Below, one piece after another: positions 34,174 to 47,229 of a stretch of DNA of 64,000 nt. Under the pieces are notes generated by a model that did no database searches, was not told where the DNA came from, and saw nothing but the letters and a program-made list of their open reading frames with translations. Origin of the DNA: Zygnema cylindricum (lineage: Eukaryota; Streptophyta; Zygnematophyceae; Zygnematales; Zygnemataceae); NCBI GenBank assembly GCA_037447655.1, contig JBBHKE010001258.1:388327-452326 (forward strand), in the 5' to 3' direction. A program made the position numbers and the translations under genes. Numbering within the stretch: position 1 is the stretch's first letter; every line of letters starts with the position of its first letter.

Positions 34174-37100
34174 GGAATTCCTTAACCAGAAGTTCTATGT
34201 TACACTGTAACAGTTTCAGTTTGGTTGAGTCACAAAGAAATAAATGAACCAGAAAAAAAAAAAGAGAATCAAACACTTGAAACTTTTTAAATCCAAACAG
34301 TCAATCTCTATTCATCTGATAAATTTCTACTTATCCTGAGGAGATCTCTATAAGTATGTTCCAAAAAACCTTAAATTTCAAACTTATTTGTCCGATCTTT
34401 ACACTAAAGTGGAGATTCAAAAAGAAAAAACTTAAAAAATCCTACCTAAAGACCTAAAGATTACAGTTACTGCTGCTGTCTTTTGAATACTGCAAGCTTG
34501 GAAGGCAGCTTCAAAATATCTTGGCAGCTTCCAATACTGAGGCGGTAGTTCCAAGAAGATCTGAACTTGGATAAAAAGACAAACCATAATACAGTAATAC
34601 GGTATATCAAAGTGTGCGTACTAAAACATAGCGTACGGTGGACGTAAACATTTTCGAAATTGAAGAGCACGGAGTACGAATACCGTTATGTCCACCTTTT
34701 GGGACTTTGGTCAAATTTTTGGCTTACAATCAGCGACATTTGTGGGGAATTTAACTTATTTTCAGAGGAATAAACCGTGTGAAGAATCAATAGAAACAAA
34801 AAATATTTTGTACTTTCAACCTTCCTGAAAATAAAATCTGAATTTTCAACCAATTAGTACACTATTATTGATTTCAATGAACTCGGCTAGACCCCTATTT
34901 AGTGTTGTGTATAGGGTAATTTTCTATCTCCATAAATACAATAACCGATATATCTCTTATCAAATGGTGAGAGATCCTTATATATTGGACCAACAAAGAT
35001 TATAGTCGATCATTATCGGGTGGCGCGGTGGTCCCTACCAGAGTCCAAAATTGTGGTACGGAAATAAAGTACAAAATGAGTACAATGTTATCACGACGAC
35101 AAGGGGGGAGCTTTTGGAATTTTTCTCACATTCCATTTTGTACCACACTACGGAGATATCGTCGATAGTTATTAGTCCAAAATAACATTTAGCGGTAATT
35201 TATCTCATTATATCGGAAATTTATCGCGATAACTCCGTTACCAGTGTATCGAACCAACATATCGACTATCGGTATGTCAAAAAAAGGTACATATCGCTTA
35301 TCGTCAAATGGCTACCGATACACGACACTACCTCTATTATATCTAATTAGAAGTGGTAACATAACACTCGGCTAGGTTGAGGTACGATGTGGGCCAAACC
35401 GAGCGGCTCAACTTGATAACAAGGTAGAGATTTGAAAAACCAAACCAAACTGTTGGATTCTACTAAACCGAACAGACCAAAGCGTTAAACCGCCCAAATT
35501 CCTCGAACGGCCAAATAAAAATGTTAAATATTTTTTTGAATTAAAGTGTCATCAAATTTAATGTATTGTACTGTTTCCATACAGCATGGGTTGTTCTTCA
35601 TGTACTTTTATTCATATAGCTTTAAGGTGGAGGAAGGTCTTTTAACATTTCAACAAGCCCTCCTCTCGACCCATCAACTACCCTTTCACGCTCGAGATCA
35701 AGTTCCACCTTTTCCATCTCTCATTGATGTTAGTAAATTTAAATACATCATTGCATGTTGGATGTAATAGGATTTCTAACCTCTCAGAAAATCCCATTAC
35801 TTTAATCAATTTCAACCACACATTCCACACATTGGAAAATACACATCCACATTGGAAAGCACTCACATAAGGATAAACTTTAAATTAGAAGAAGCTTCTG
35901 TCCACATAACATTAGCTTGGTCTCTTGCCCTCGTGGCTCAACCCTTCTTATATTTAGTGTTTACCTCTACTCTCCACTCTTAATAATTATATCTCTTAAC
36001 TACTAAAACACTACTTAGTTTGTAAGAGATTTCAATGCCAAAATGCCAATGCTCCAATTTGGTTTTAATGGCTCTCGACCAAGATCAGTCAGAATTTCCA
36101 CAAACTTTTCCCAAATGAAAAGATGTTTACTCTCCTCTTAGACTTCGCTATTTATCCATCATCGCCCTGGACTAGCCAGGCGAGAGTCAACGCTCCGTTT
36201 GAACAAGCTTTTACCTAGGCCAATCATTGATCAGCTGGGACTCGGACTGACCAATGCAAAAACGTGCGAAATCTCTTACTAACTACTTAGCACTTTACTA
36301 ACCAATCAAACGCTACGTTTCACTACGTAACATTTACGTGCAAAAGTGCGCGCCAAACGAAACGCGACTTCCCACTATCGTGCGTCACAAATTTCGCACG
36401 TGAAACTTCCAACGAAATTCCCTTAAGTGAAAGTGACGTTTGGTACTAAAAATTGTACGAAACGAACCACCGTGCATACTAAACGTTTCATTAGAACTTT
36501 ATGAAGCGTGGACGCGAAATTTCGGTACTAATTTGACCCTTAACCCGTTTCAATGATACCCGCTTGTTATTTAGACCCCGTGCTATCGCCTAAATACACC
36601 CATCGCTATAACTTTTTATATATAACTCCAAATCGCGTGATTCTTTCGCGGACGCCTACCAAATTTAGTACTCTATAATCATAACACCAAAATACCCCTT
36701 TACGAACAAGTTCGATCCGCTATTACTGTTACATTGGAGCAAGTAGCCACCACTGAATTTCAAACCCTCTTGGAGACGTTACCTGGCGAAAAAACTGATA
36801 TGGTTCGGATTTAAAGGGTCTCGGCCAAAATTGGGAAGTGGACATTACAAGTACTTATAAAAGCCACCCTAGCGAACGTGATATCAAATTCCTTGTTGTG
36901 CGTTCCACATGTTCAATATTGTTTGTGCTTTAAAGTTAAAATACAAAAAAAAATGTTTACTTCCATGAAAAATATGAAGAAGGAATCCGACGTGAGTGGA
37001 GACCCAACACTCGTTCACATAAAGTGTGAAGCCAAAGGCAACATAAGCTTTAACTTATGCTCAAAGTTTACAAAAAAATAGGTTGTTGTTGGTTCAAATC

Positions 37101-37320
37101 ATTTACTACCTGTTCATTTTACAATTCGATTAAAATTATTGGTTACACCCGTTTTGGGCTTTCACGGTAAAGGTTAAGGTAAAAAAAAAAATATGAATTG
37201 TTTGGGCGTAAACTATTACAAGAAGCGTCCAAAGTGTAGGTGAAAACGTACGAACTAAAAAAAAACAGCAAAAATGAACTGTACTAAAGTCATCACTGAG
37301 CAAACGCTTGTGTAATTCTA
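34174..37320. other. Upstream of PAQR gene, no gene recognised
   Basis: AT-rich in the main. The part 36240-36680 is richer in CpG, with CGTGCGAAAT-like phrases and their inverse (ATTTCGCACG near 36389), possibly an old inverted-repeat element, but ends could not be defined. Short ORFs here look accidental. Confidence 0.45.
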
Positions 37321-38175
37321 TTGGGTCCATTCCCACACATAATTCACAAGTCCAAAGAAGCTAATCTAGATAGTGCCGACTCCAAGTTTATATAAACCCA
37401 AATGATTGACCTCTTGAAAATCAAAACCCCATTACAACTTCACCCCTGTGAAATAAGACTTTTTGTGTGCTCAGTTACACCACATAATAAAAAGTTACAA
37501 TATGAGTTTTGGACACATTCACCCACTTTGGCTTTCCTTAGAAATGCAGCCACCCCAGTGTAGCTTGGACTCCTCTTAGTCCGCAGCAAAAATAATCAAT
37601 GAAAATAGTCAGCTAAATGAGTTGATATTAAATGACAAAGTTTGCCGATTTATACAGATGCTCTATGAGAGAGAGGCGGTTATCTACCAAAAATATTATA
37701 AGTTCTAAAACACCCCCTCTAAGCCCCCTAGTATTGTGGTACGCACCAATCATACGACTGTACCGTACAAGAAATTATAGGTACCGGAGTACTTTCTGTA
37801 CGGTCATTGTACGACACCGCCATAATGTGACATTTGTCATATTTGGACTTGTCGTCTCGCGTTCAAAAGATCCCGCAATCCTCTAAGATATTGCCACGTG
37901 TCATCCGGTGTCGGCGCGTCCACAAACTGCCGAAACTGTCATTCCGTACAACCAGCTGAAATATGAGCCGTTCGATTATATTTCAAACTTTTGATCTCTA
38001 CCGTCGAAACAAATGTCTTCGACATTTATTTTGTGCATCCCGTATTATTTTAGTGCGGTTCCATTCCATGTACATGTAGTTTGGTTTCGCCATTAAATGG
38101 ATGATACCAGTGTAGTAGACATTAAATCCTATTCAAACCATATAAGTGTATCGATCTCATTACGTCTAGCGCATA
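37320..38175 (-). repeat. Diverged LTR relic of the A-family type
   Basis: Shares with 47230-48130 the stretches AAGAAGCTAATCTAGATAGT, TATAAACCCAAATGA and TTTTGTGTGCTCAGTT, and with family LTRs the block around CTCTCT...GTACCGTACA and CACGTGTCATCCG (37892-37904). No internal coding attached. Confidence 0.6.
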
Positions 38176-38289
38176 AGGTGGGGGGTTAAGTCTGTACGAC
38201 ATCATATCAGAAGAATTATGATCTGCAATTCTGTGTCCTCCATCGGACCACAAAATACAAGAAGCCTCTAGATAATATTTAACTAACCC

Positions 38290-39060
38290 ATTTCAGGCCA
38301 CAACCACTGCTGTACAGCAAGGCAAAACGACAGTTTGACTGCACCCCTATGCAGCTTGGACTCCCTTGAGTCCGTAGCAAAAATTTTTACTGAAAAGGGC
38401 CAACCAGCCGATAAGTTATGAGGCAGTAAAAATGCTTATTTGTGTAAACTCTCAAAGGGAGAGGTGACTACCTACCAAAATTTTCTAAGTCCTGATTCCC
38501 TCTAATAACTTCTATCTACTGAAGTACGGACCAATCAGATTACTGTACCGTACCAAAAAGTACCAATGCCGGTGTACCTTTTGTACGGCCTATGTACGAC
38601 AAGGCTATTAAGCGGACGCGTGTCTGCATTTCACTCGTCTGTACATTCTCGGAATTCCCATAACCAAATGTCATCTCTCCACGTGGCTCCAGATCATGCA
38701 ACGCCACAAAATGCCAAAGTGACAATTCCGGGATTTCTGCAATGATGTGTGCCGTTGGATTTTCAGCGAGACGCAATCTTAGCCGTTACAAATACTTGCA
38801 CGATGTTTGTTTCACTATCGAAACAAAATGCCTGATATCCGTTTTGAAATAGAATCGTACTTCGTACTTTCATAAAACTGTATCTATGCATGCCGTATAC
38901 AGTTCTAGTTAAATGGATTTGTTCCTCCCTAAATATGTATGTATATATCACATACTACAGCATTTAGCATTGGTCCTAGTCTAATAGGATAAAGCTGACC
39001 GCTATCAGCCAACTTGACAAACCGCAGTTACCGAGATCCAATCACGTGTCTGTCAGAGAT
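38290..39060 (-). repeat. Diverged LTR relic of the A-family type
   Basis: Shares GGACTCCCTTGAGTCC-AGCAAAAA, ATAAGTTATG, TACCAAAATTTTCTAAGTCC and CACGTGGC with family LTRs. A tRNA-like stretch (TAGTCTAATAGGATAAAGCT ... GAGATCCAATC) ends it near 39050. Confidence 0.6.
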
Positions 39061-39146
39061 ATATTTAGTAACCTACTAAAAATAACTGCCTGTTGAACTA
39101 ATGCAGCCATGGATCAACCACCCTCACTATCTTTCAGTGACTAAAA

Positions 39147-40204
39147 TGAAACTCTGAGACCTCCATAAATCCTCAGAGTGGACACCTTCCAAGAAGTCTC
39201 TAAGATAACCCTGACCCCTTTGTGTTTAAGCAAAAAAAAATTGCCACCTTGGAAGACAAAAACTCTCACCAACTTGACCCCTATGAAGATAAGACTCCCC
39301 TGAGTCGATAGCAAAAATAATCTCTGAATTTGCTCCCCTGAGCAGTAAGTTATGGAGGGTCAAAGTTGACCTTTTGTACAAAAGGTCTCTGGGAGAGAGG
39401 GTCCTATCTTCTAATTTTTCTAAGTCGTATCTCTCTCACAGGCTCTATCTAGTGATGTACGTAGCCAATCACATTTCAGTTTCGTACACAAAAGTACAGG
39501 TGCTGGTGTACATTCTGTACGGCCATTATATGACATGGCCTAAATGTCGACACGTGGTATGTCTAGATTCGCTCCCTTAATCTTCGGAGATTCCGCAATC
39601 CAATGTCATTCCGCCACGTGTCATCCGATGTGGCAATGACCACAAACTGCCGAAATCCTCTTCCGCGATGTCGGCGTTAATTCCTCCCGTCCGATTAAAT
39701 TCACATTTAATCGTAGCCGTAATAAATACATGCGCGGTATAAGTTTCACTAAAGGAATAAATGCGCGGTATTGGTTTCGTATTCGTACCGGAATCCGTAC
39801 TTTTACATTTACTGGATGTATGTCTCCCGTAAAGAGTTACAGTTAAATGAACTATCATACGTTTAAATGTTTAAATAAATATCAAACCCTATCATACGTA
39901 ACACTACTTCTAGAGTTAACGGCTAAGGCTATCGGCTAACGGCAAGCTGCCAGCTGGTAGGTACCAGGATCAAATCTTGTGGCCGGCTTATATCTTTTAG
40001 TAAATTAAACCCCTAACTAAAATATACTTTCCCGTACACCTCTGGATAGCCTTAGTAGCCATGGCTCTAGCTCCCTCTCCAATTTCTCAGAGATTGCGAC
40101 AAGTTTGAGAGTTGGAGAGAGAAGTTAGAGGTAGACTGCCTCGGCTTCTTTCTTATTTTCATTCAGACCTAAAAAAATACTTTAAAAGACCATTAATTTC
40201 TAAA
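39147..40204 (-). repeat. 3' LTR of element C (1058 bp)
   Basis: Collinear with 44422-45477. Starts TTTAGAAATTAATGG, one base changed from TGTAG. tRNA-like stretch at about 39914-39985 on the plus strand: TTAACGGCTAAGGC, then CAGGATCAAATCTTG with a canonical 7-nt loop. Confidence 0.9.
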
Positions 40205-40217
40205 CTCCCCTTATTTT

Positions 40218-43200
40218 CTAGTCAATCTTTAATTTTAGACCACACTTTACCCTGCACAAAATTAGCTTAGGGGAAGGCACAGGTTTGGCCATCATATCTG
40301 CTACCATCTCACTATCTCGTCGGTACTCTAACCTGATTATTTTGTTTTCTACTTTCTCTCTAACAAAGTTGAGTCTAATGACCATGTATTTCAATTTAAA
40401 ATGACGTTTAGGATTGGCAGAAATAGCGATTGCTGCCTGATTATCACAAAATATTTTCTGCACACCACTCTTAAGGTGACCAAGCTCACCAAGCAAAGAC
40501 TTGACCCACATCAATTATTTTACAGCACAGCAAGAGGCCATATACTCAGCCTCCATGGTGGACTGAGCAATAACTTTTTGCTGTTTGCTACTCCAACAAC
40601 AAGCCCCATCACCTACATATAATACATATCCAGAAGTGCATCTCCTCATCGGAGCATCACCATAACTGGCATCACTCCAAGTAGTGATCTCAGTATTCTC
40701 CCCACCCAAAAGCAACCATAGATCCCTAGTTCCTATCAAATATCTAAAGACTCTCTTAGCTTCCTCCCAATCCCTCTTAGTGGGAACATTTAGACTTCTA
40801 CTCAGCACTCCTACAGCTGCAGCTAAATCCGGCCGGGTACAATTCATAAAATAGATTAGACTTCCCACTACTTGCCTGTAAGGAATAGTCTGTATGAACT
40901 TCTGTTCTTTAAGAGATAATTCCTCGTCTAAGACTATGACTCCTTCTTCCTCACTCCCCTCACTTTCCTTCTTCAACTCCATTGGAGTTGTACAACTATT
41001 AGCTTTATCCATTTGAAATTTTTCAAGCATGTTCTCTATTGCTTCCTTTTGAGTCAATCTTATAATTTTTCTTTTTCGGTCTCTCTCTACTTGAATTCCC
41101 AAAATATATTTTGCTTCCCCCATATCCTTCATTTCAAATCTCCCCTTAAGATCGGTTTTCAGTTTATTAATTTTTTCCATTGATTTACTTAAGACAAACA
41201 AATCATCAACATAAATTGCAATAAATATAAAACCTTCCTCATCTTCGAAAACATAGATTGAGTGATATGAGCTCATCCAGATATATCCTAGACCGGTAAG
41301 AAACTCATCAAGCTTCTTATTCCACTGTCGAGGCGCCTGTTTCAAACCATAAAGAGATTTTATCAGCCGGCATACCTTACTCTCCTCTCCTTCCTCCACA
41401 AACCCTTCGGGTTGTCGCATGAAGATTTCCTCTTCCAATTCTCCGTGCAAAAAGGCTGTCTTCATGTCGATCTGGTGCACTTCCATGTCTTTAGCTGCTG
41501 CCAAGCTGAGAAGTATGCGGAGGGAGGGAAATCTAACCACCAGGGCAAATGTTTCCTCGTAATCATTTCCCTCTTTTTGTGTAAATCCCTTTGCCACTAA
41601 TCGGGCCTTGTAGCGCTCGATTGTGTTATCTGGGTTGAGTTTTAATTTGAAAACCCACTTACAACCCACTTATTTGATGAGATAGTTTAGTTACCTTGTT
41701 ATTAACCTGTTTTTCTTGTAGTCTTTTGCTACTTCTCCTTCCCCCCTCAAAATATGAGGTCCGAATAGATGGTTCTCGGGATTCTTTCGAACAAGCTCGG
41801 CTTCTCCCCTATCCCTTGATTCCGAATCAATTTCCACCACGTCTCCTGCTTCGGGTAGGATTGTCACTGGAATTTCCACAGCCGAGTCCTTTTCGGTCTT
41901 ATTTGTATCTGCAAGAATGCCATCTTCTCTAAAACCTGGATAGTTAGGGAGCTCAAAGTCATCGGAATTTTCTGACTCAAATCTGATTTTTACTGACTTT
42001 GTATATTTGAAGGGATCCACAGACTTTCCTTTATCCATAACTACTAGATGCTTTACTAAGGTTATATCTTCCCTTTTTAGATCATAAACTCTATATCGTT
42101 TAACATCCTCATCATATCCTAATAAGTATCCCGGTTTTCCTTTAGGATCTAGCTTCCAATTAGACCGATCTGTATCTAGACTGAATACTTGACTGCCGAA
42201 AACCTTTAAGTGAGATAAGTCTGGTTTCCAGCCTGTCCATCTCTCATAAGGTGTTTGATCTTTTATAGCTGAAGTAAGAACTCTATTTTTGAGGTAATTA
42301 GCAGAGTTCATTGCTTCTGCCCAAAACCTTTTTCCTATCTTTTTATCTGACAACATACTTTTAGCACTATCACTTAGTGTTCTATTTAACCATCCAGCTA
42401 CCCCATTCTGTTCCGGATTTTTTGGAACTGTCTTTTGGTGTTGGACCCCATCTTCCCTCAGAAAATCCTCAAACTGGTTAGAAGTATACTCTCCACCATT
42501 GTCACTCCTTATTCTCTTGATTGGAGTTTAATGAAGTTTTTCGCTCCATGCTTTATATTGTCTAAAACAATCCAGAGCTTCGGACTTGTTTTTCAAAAAA
42601 TACACTCGGGAATACCGAGACCAATCATCAGTGATAGTCATCATAAATCTCTTCCCCCACGGTGAGGGCACTTTAGCTGGTCCCCAAATATCTGTGTGTA
42701 CTAGATCTAGAATTTTTTCTCCCTTATAGGTGGCTGTTTTAGGAAAGGGTAATCTGTGTGTTTTACCTAGAGCACATCCACTACAATCACTTATATTATC
42801 ATTCTCACTAAACTTAATCCCTTCCACCACTCCCATCTTTTTCATCTCTCATAACTTGTCTAGATTCACATGCCGAAGCCTTTTATGCCACATCATAATA
42901 TCATGAACACCAGCAAAATAAAGTTTCTTCTTTTCATTACTTAAAACCAGCCTAAACATCCCATGGCTACCTTTCTCAGCAATGAAATAGACATCCTCCT
43001 CAAAACTAGCAGTAAAGACTCCTTCCCTAGTGCTAGTAAAAAAACCCTTATCATCTAATACGGATGTAGAGATGAGGTTTTTGTTCAGCTCCGGAATAAA
43101 CATTACATCGGAGAATGTTACTATGGATGTCTTTCTTTCTACTAACACTTTCAAATCTACCGATCCTACAAGAGTAGTGGTGACTATCCTCCCATCTCCG

Positions 43201-44441
43201 TACTCTATCTCTACGGTGGGAATATTTCTTATCTTAGTGAACAGGTGCCTATCCTTACACATGTGCATGGAGGCACCTGAATCTACAATCCAGCGTGTTT
43301 CACCTTTCAATCCACCGTAACCACATTTCTGGCTTCGTGGTATTTCGACCTCGTTTTTCGCCTTCAACTCCTCATCCAAAAGGAGCTCATCGTCCTCGTC
43401 CTCGGATTCCGCCTCATGTACCTGTGTGACAAGGGCCTTTTTTTTTCCTCTCGGGGTACCACCGGTCTGCCCCTCTTTTAACCGAAGCTCGGTTAGCTTA
43501 GTGCACTCTGCCATATAGTGCCCAGGATTGTTACAAAAATGACATAAACCTTTGGGAGCCCTTGGTCCGAACTCGTCGCTCTGATTTTTCTGCTCCCTCC
43601 TGCCATAGTTTCAGACCGGTTTCCGGGAATCCTTGTTCCTCCAATCGGTCGCAGTTGCCAAGGCTTGGCCACTCTTTCCTCCCCTTCGAATCTCAATCGT
43701 ATTCTCCCGAACGAGAATCATCCCTACCACTGAGTTCCATATCCACCTTGATTCTGGCAAGTCCTGCACACGGTTGACTATGTTCTCGAACTCATCGGGT
43801 AACTTCATCAGTAAATAGTTAACCTTTTCTTTTTCACTAAAATCTTTTCCCACACTCTGTAGCTCCATGAAGAGTGTAGCAAGCTCATTGCAAAAATCCA
43901 ACATCTTCCCCCCTTTGTATACATACTCCATAACTTTCTGATCAGCCAACTGTTGTTGCTGAATGGTACCACTTCGGTACATCTCTATGAGAGCTATCCA
44001 AAGATCGGATGCCCTTTCTACCTGCAAATGAGGACATGCAAGTCCTTGAGTGAGATGGCGTAGGATAAAGTGCTTTGCCGCCATATTGTTGAAGTCCCAG
44101 GTTTCAGTATCATTCTTCTCGTTCCTCGAGATAGGTGACATGAATGTCGAACCAATTGTTATTGGTGTGGTCGCCTCCTTCTCCTTTCTTTTTTCCACCA
44201 CCTCTCCTTCTTTTGTTTCCTCCGTTGAAGGTGGATCCTCTTTTCTGGTGAATCTGCTTCCTCCAAACCGTGGAGGAATTCCAAGACTTGATGGACGCCC
44301 CAACCGTCCACTCACTATCCCCCAAAACCTTTTTTCGCATAGAGCTCCTATCATCATACTTTCCCAGTATATGAAGCCAGTTCCATTAAAGATTGGTACC
44401 TTAGAGGGTGGGCTCATAACCTGAAACTCTAAGACCTCCAT
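40218..44441 (-). pseudogene. gag-pol of element C, broken at few places
   Basis: Gag from ATG 44441 (inside the LTR, crossing the PBS): FNGTGFIYWESMMIGA, zinc knuckle CHFCNNPGHYMAEC (about 43545-43504), protease IVDSGASMH, GAG-pre-integrase, integrase (SDNGGEY, 42490s; NRTLSDSAK), RT with YVDD (41214-41203), RNase H (SDASYGD, TMEAEY, CDNQAAIAIS). Breaks: TGA 43613-43611, TGA 42851-42849, TAA 42530-42528, frameshift near 41760, a deletion of about 140 bp at about 41670-41690 compared with A, and TAA 40517-40515. The RT-RNase H frame 41669-40515 is uninterrupted over 384 codons. Confidence 0.85.
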
Positions 44442-45477
44442 AAGTCCTCAGAGTGAACAGCTTCCAAGAAGCCTCTAGGATAACCTTGACCCCTTTGTGT
44501 TTCAGCAAAAATAACTGCCACTTTGGCAGACAAAAACTCTGAGCAACTTCACCCCTGTGAAGAAAAGACTCCCATGAGTCGATAGCAAAAAGAATATCTG
44601 AATTTGCTCCCCTGAGCAGTAAGTTATGGAGGGTCAAAGTTGACATTTTGTACAGAAGCTCTCTAGGAGAGAGGGTCCTATCTTCTAATTTTTCTAAGTC
44701 CTAACTCTCTCACAGACTCTATCTACTGATGTACGGAGCCAATCAAATTTCAGTTTCGTACACAAAAGTAGAGCTGCCGGTGTACTTTATGTACGGCCAT
44801 TGTACGACATGGCCTAAATGTCGACACGTGGTATGTCCAGATTCGCTCCCTTAATCTTCGGAGATGCCGCAATCCAATGTCATTCCGCCACGTGTCATCC
44901 GATGTGGCGATGACCACAAACCGCCAAAATCCTCTTTCGCGATCTCGGCGTTAATTCCGGCCGTCCGATTAAATTCACATTTAATCGTAGCCGTAATAAA
45001 TACATGCGCAGTATACGTTTCACTAAAGGAATAAATGCGCGGTATTGGTTTCGTATTCGTACCAGAATCCGTACTTTTACATTTACTGGATGTATGTCTC
45101 CCGTAAACAGTTACAGTTAAATGAACTATCCTACGTTTAAATGTTTAAATAAATATCAAACCCTATCATACATAACACTACTTCTAGAGTTCACGGCTAA
45201 GGCTAACGGCTACCGGCTTGCTGCCGGCCGGTAGGTACCATGATCAAATCCTGTGGCCGGCACATATCTTTTAGTAAATTAAACCCATAACTTAAATATA
45301 TTTTCCCGTAAACCTCTGGATAGCCTAGGTAGCCATGGCTCTAGCTCCCTCTCCAATATCTCAGTGACTGCGACAAGTTTGAGAGTTGGAGAGAGAAGTT
45401 AGAGGTAGACTGCCTCGGCTTCTTTCTTATTTCTATTCAGACCTAGAAAATACTTTAAAAGACCATTAATTTCTACA
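44422..45477 (-). repeat. 5' LTR of element C (1056 bp)
   Basis: Starts TGTAGAAATTAATGG and ends TTTCA at the PBS. tRNA-like stretch on the plus strand at about 45188-45262, and CCACGTGTCATCCG (ABRE-type core) at 44889-44902. Confidence 0.9.
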
Positions 45478-45479
45478 TA

Positions 45480-45600
45480 CAACAAGTATGGGGGCTAGAG
45501 AGAAGAGGTGGAAGCAGGCTGCCTGTTCTTTTCTTTTCTTTAATTCTAACAAATTTAAACCTAGAAAATACTTTAGAAATCTATTAATTTCAACAAGATC
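45480..45600 (-). repeat. LTR start fragment of the A family
   Basis: Minus strand reads TGTTGAAATTAATAG...AAAGTATTTTCTAGG, the first part of a family LTR, directly against element C. The following CTCCCCTTCTTCCCCC (45643-45659) resembles a purine tract on the minus strand, so it may be the end of a degraded copy. Confidence 0.55.
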
Positions 45601-45733
45601 AAATCGTGGTCTATCTTTTATCTTTTGGTTATGCCCAAACAAACTCCCCTTCTTCCCCCTTTGTGTCCCTTTCGCTACTTAGGTAGCCATGGCTATCTTT
45701 ATCTTTTAGAGACTACGACAAGTATAGATGACT

Positions 45734-45873
45734 TAGGGTATTTTCGCATGTAACTAAAACTTAGTCTTGCTACTTTGTTTTTAAGCGAAAATTCTCCGTA
45801 CAACTTTCAGAGCATTCGGATGTAAACGCAAATAACTTGTCACTTAAAAAAGTGACTTACGTAGACGTGTACG
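45734..45873 (+). mobile_element. Fragment of the AGGGTACTTTCGCATGT element family
   Basis: AGGGTATTTTCGCATGTAAC followed by AGCGAAAATTCTCCGTAC matches 61117-61220 and 63749-63830. Cut by an LTR that starts at 45874. Confidence 0.75.
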
Positions 45874-46372
45874 TGTAGAAATTAAAGGTTTTTTTAGTAT
45901 TTTCTAGGTTTTGTAAAATAAAGAAAAGAAGCACAGGCAGTTTGCCTCTAACTCCTCTCTTCTGCTACCACACTTGTCGTAGTCACTGAAAGTTGGAGAG
46001 GGAGATAGAGTCATGGCCGCCTATGCTATCGCGACGGGAATATATATTAGGTTAGTAGATTTTACCAAAATAGATTTGACGGGCCCAAGATTTGAACCGA
46101 GTACCTACCGTCCTTCAAAGTAACTAGTAGCCGGTAGCCTTAGCCAACTAGTCTAAACTAGAGATGTATGATATAGCGTATGATAGTTATTTAAATTATT
46201 ACACATCGGCTATCTTCATTCAACGGGACATTTAGACATAGATACAGGTTGTAATGTACGGCGTACGGCACATCCGAAACGGATACCGCGCAATTTGTTT
46301 CAAAGGCAAAACAAATATTGCGCAAGTATTTATGACGGCCACAATTGTAATCCGGCTTGATCGGACGGCCAC
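45874..46372 (+). repeat. Partial LTR of the A family, plus orientation
   Basis: Starts TGTAGAAATTAAAGG and follows the first half of the family LTR (CACTTGTCGTAGTCACTGA, GCCATGGC-like, GTATTTATGACGGCC). Contains a tRNA-like segment on the minus strand at about 46084-46160 (TAGACTAGTTGGCTAAGG and GGTTCAAATC). It ends where an oppositely oriented LTR begins. Confidence 0.75.
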
Positions 46373-46375
46373 GAA

Positions 46376-47217
46376 GCTGAAACTATGAGACCTCCATAAG
46401 TCCTCAGAGTGGACAGTTTCTAAGAAGCCTCTAGGATAACCCTGACCCCTTTGTGTTTCAACAAGAATTACTGCCACCTTGGCAAACAAAAACTATGACC
46501 ACCTTCACCCTTGTGAAGGCAAGACTCCCTTGAGTCGATAGCAAAAAGAATCTCTGAATTTTCTCCCCTGAGCAGTAAGTTATGGAGGGTCAAAGTTGAC
46601 ATTTTGTACAAAAGCTCTCTGGGAGAGAGGGTCGTATCTACCAATTTTTCCTAAGTCCTATCTCTCTCACAAACTCTATCTACTGATATACGGACCAATC
46701 ATATTACTCCTCCGTACACAAAAGTACAGTTGCCGGTGTACTTTGTGTACGAATACTGTATGACATGTCCGAAATTTCGACACATGGTATATTCGGATTC
46801 GCTTCCTTAATCCTCGGAGATGCCGCGATCCAATGTCTTTCTGCCACGTGTCATCCGATGTGGCGATGACCACAAACCGCCGAAATCCTCTTCCGCGATC
46901 TCGACATTCATTCCGACCGTCCGATTAAATGCATATTTAATCGTAGCCGTAATAAATACCTGCGCGGTATTCGTTTCGCTATCGAAACAAATGCGCCGTT
47001 TTGATACCTTGTTTGTACCTTTAATCCGTACTTTTACATAATTGGATCTATGTATCGAGTACGCAGTTATAGTTAAATGATTTATCCAACGTAATTATAT
47101 ATAAATAATTATCAAACCATATATTATGTATCGTTTGATTAAGACTTAACGGTTAGGATTACCGGCTACTGGCTATGTATCATTCCGTAGGTACCAGGAT
47201 CAAATCTTGCTTCTGAC
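46376..47217 (-). repeat. Partial LTR of the A family, minus orientation
   Basis: Begins TGAAACTATGAGACCTCCAT (LTR end, reversed) and runs to the tRNA-like segment near 47148-47215 (TTAACGGTTAGGATTACCGG, CAGGATCAAATCTTG). The last 220 bp of a family LTR are missing. Confidence 0.75.
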
Positions 47218-47229
47218 TCCATGAAATTC

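Larger units (their letters stand above)
39147..45477 (-). mobile_element. Ty1/copia retrotransposon C, complete, same family as A
   Basis: 5' LTR 45477-44422, PBS GGTTATGAGCCCACC at 44421-44407, gag-pol relic, purine tract AGAAAATAAGGGG before the 3' LTR 40204-39147. Target duplication TAAAA (39142-39146) versus TACAA (45478-45482), one mismatch. 6331 bp. Best-preserved copy of its family here, but not intact. Confidence 0.9.

Noticed and set aside
36240-36680. Possible inverted-repeat transposon
   Set aside because: CpG-rich with some inverted phrases, but I could not define ends or a target duplication.
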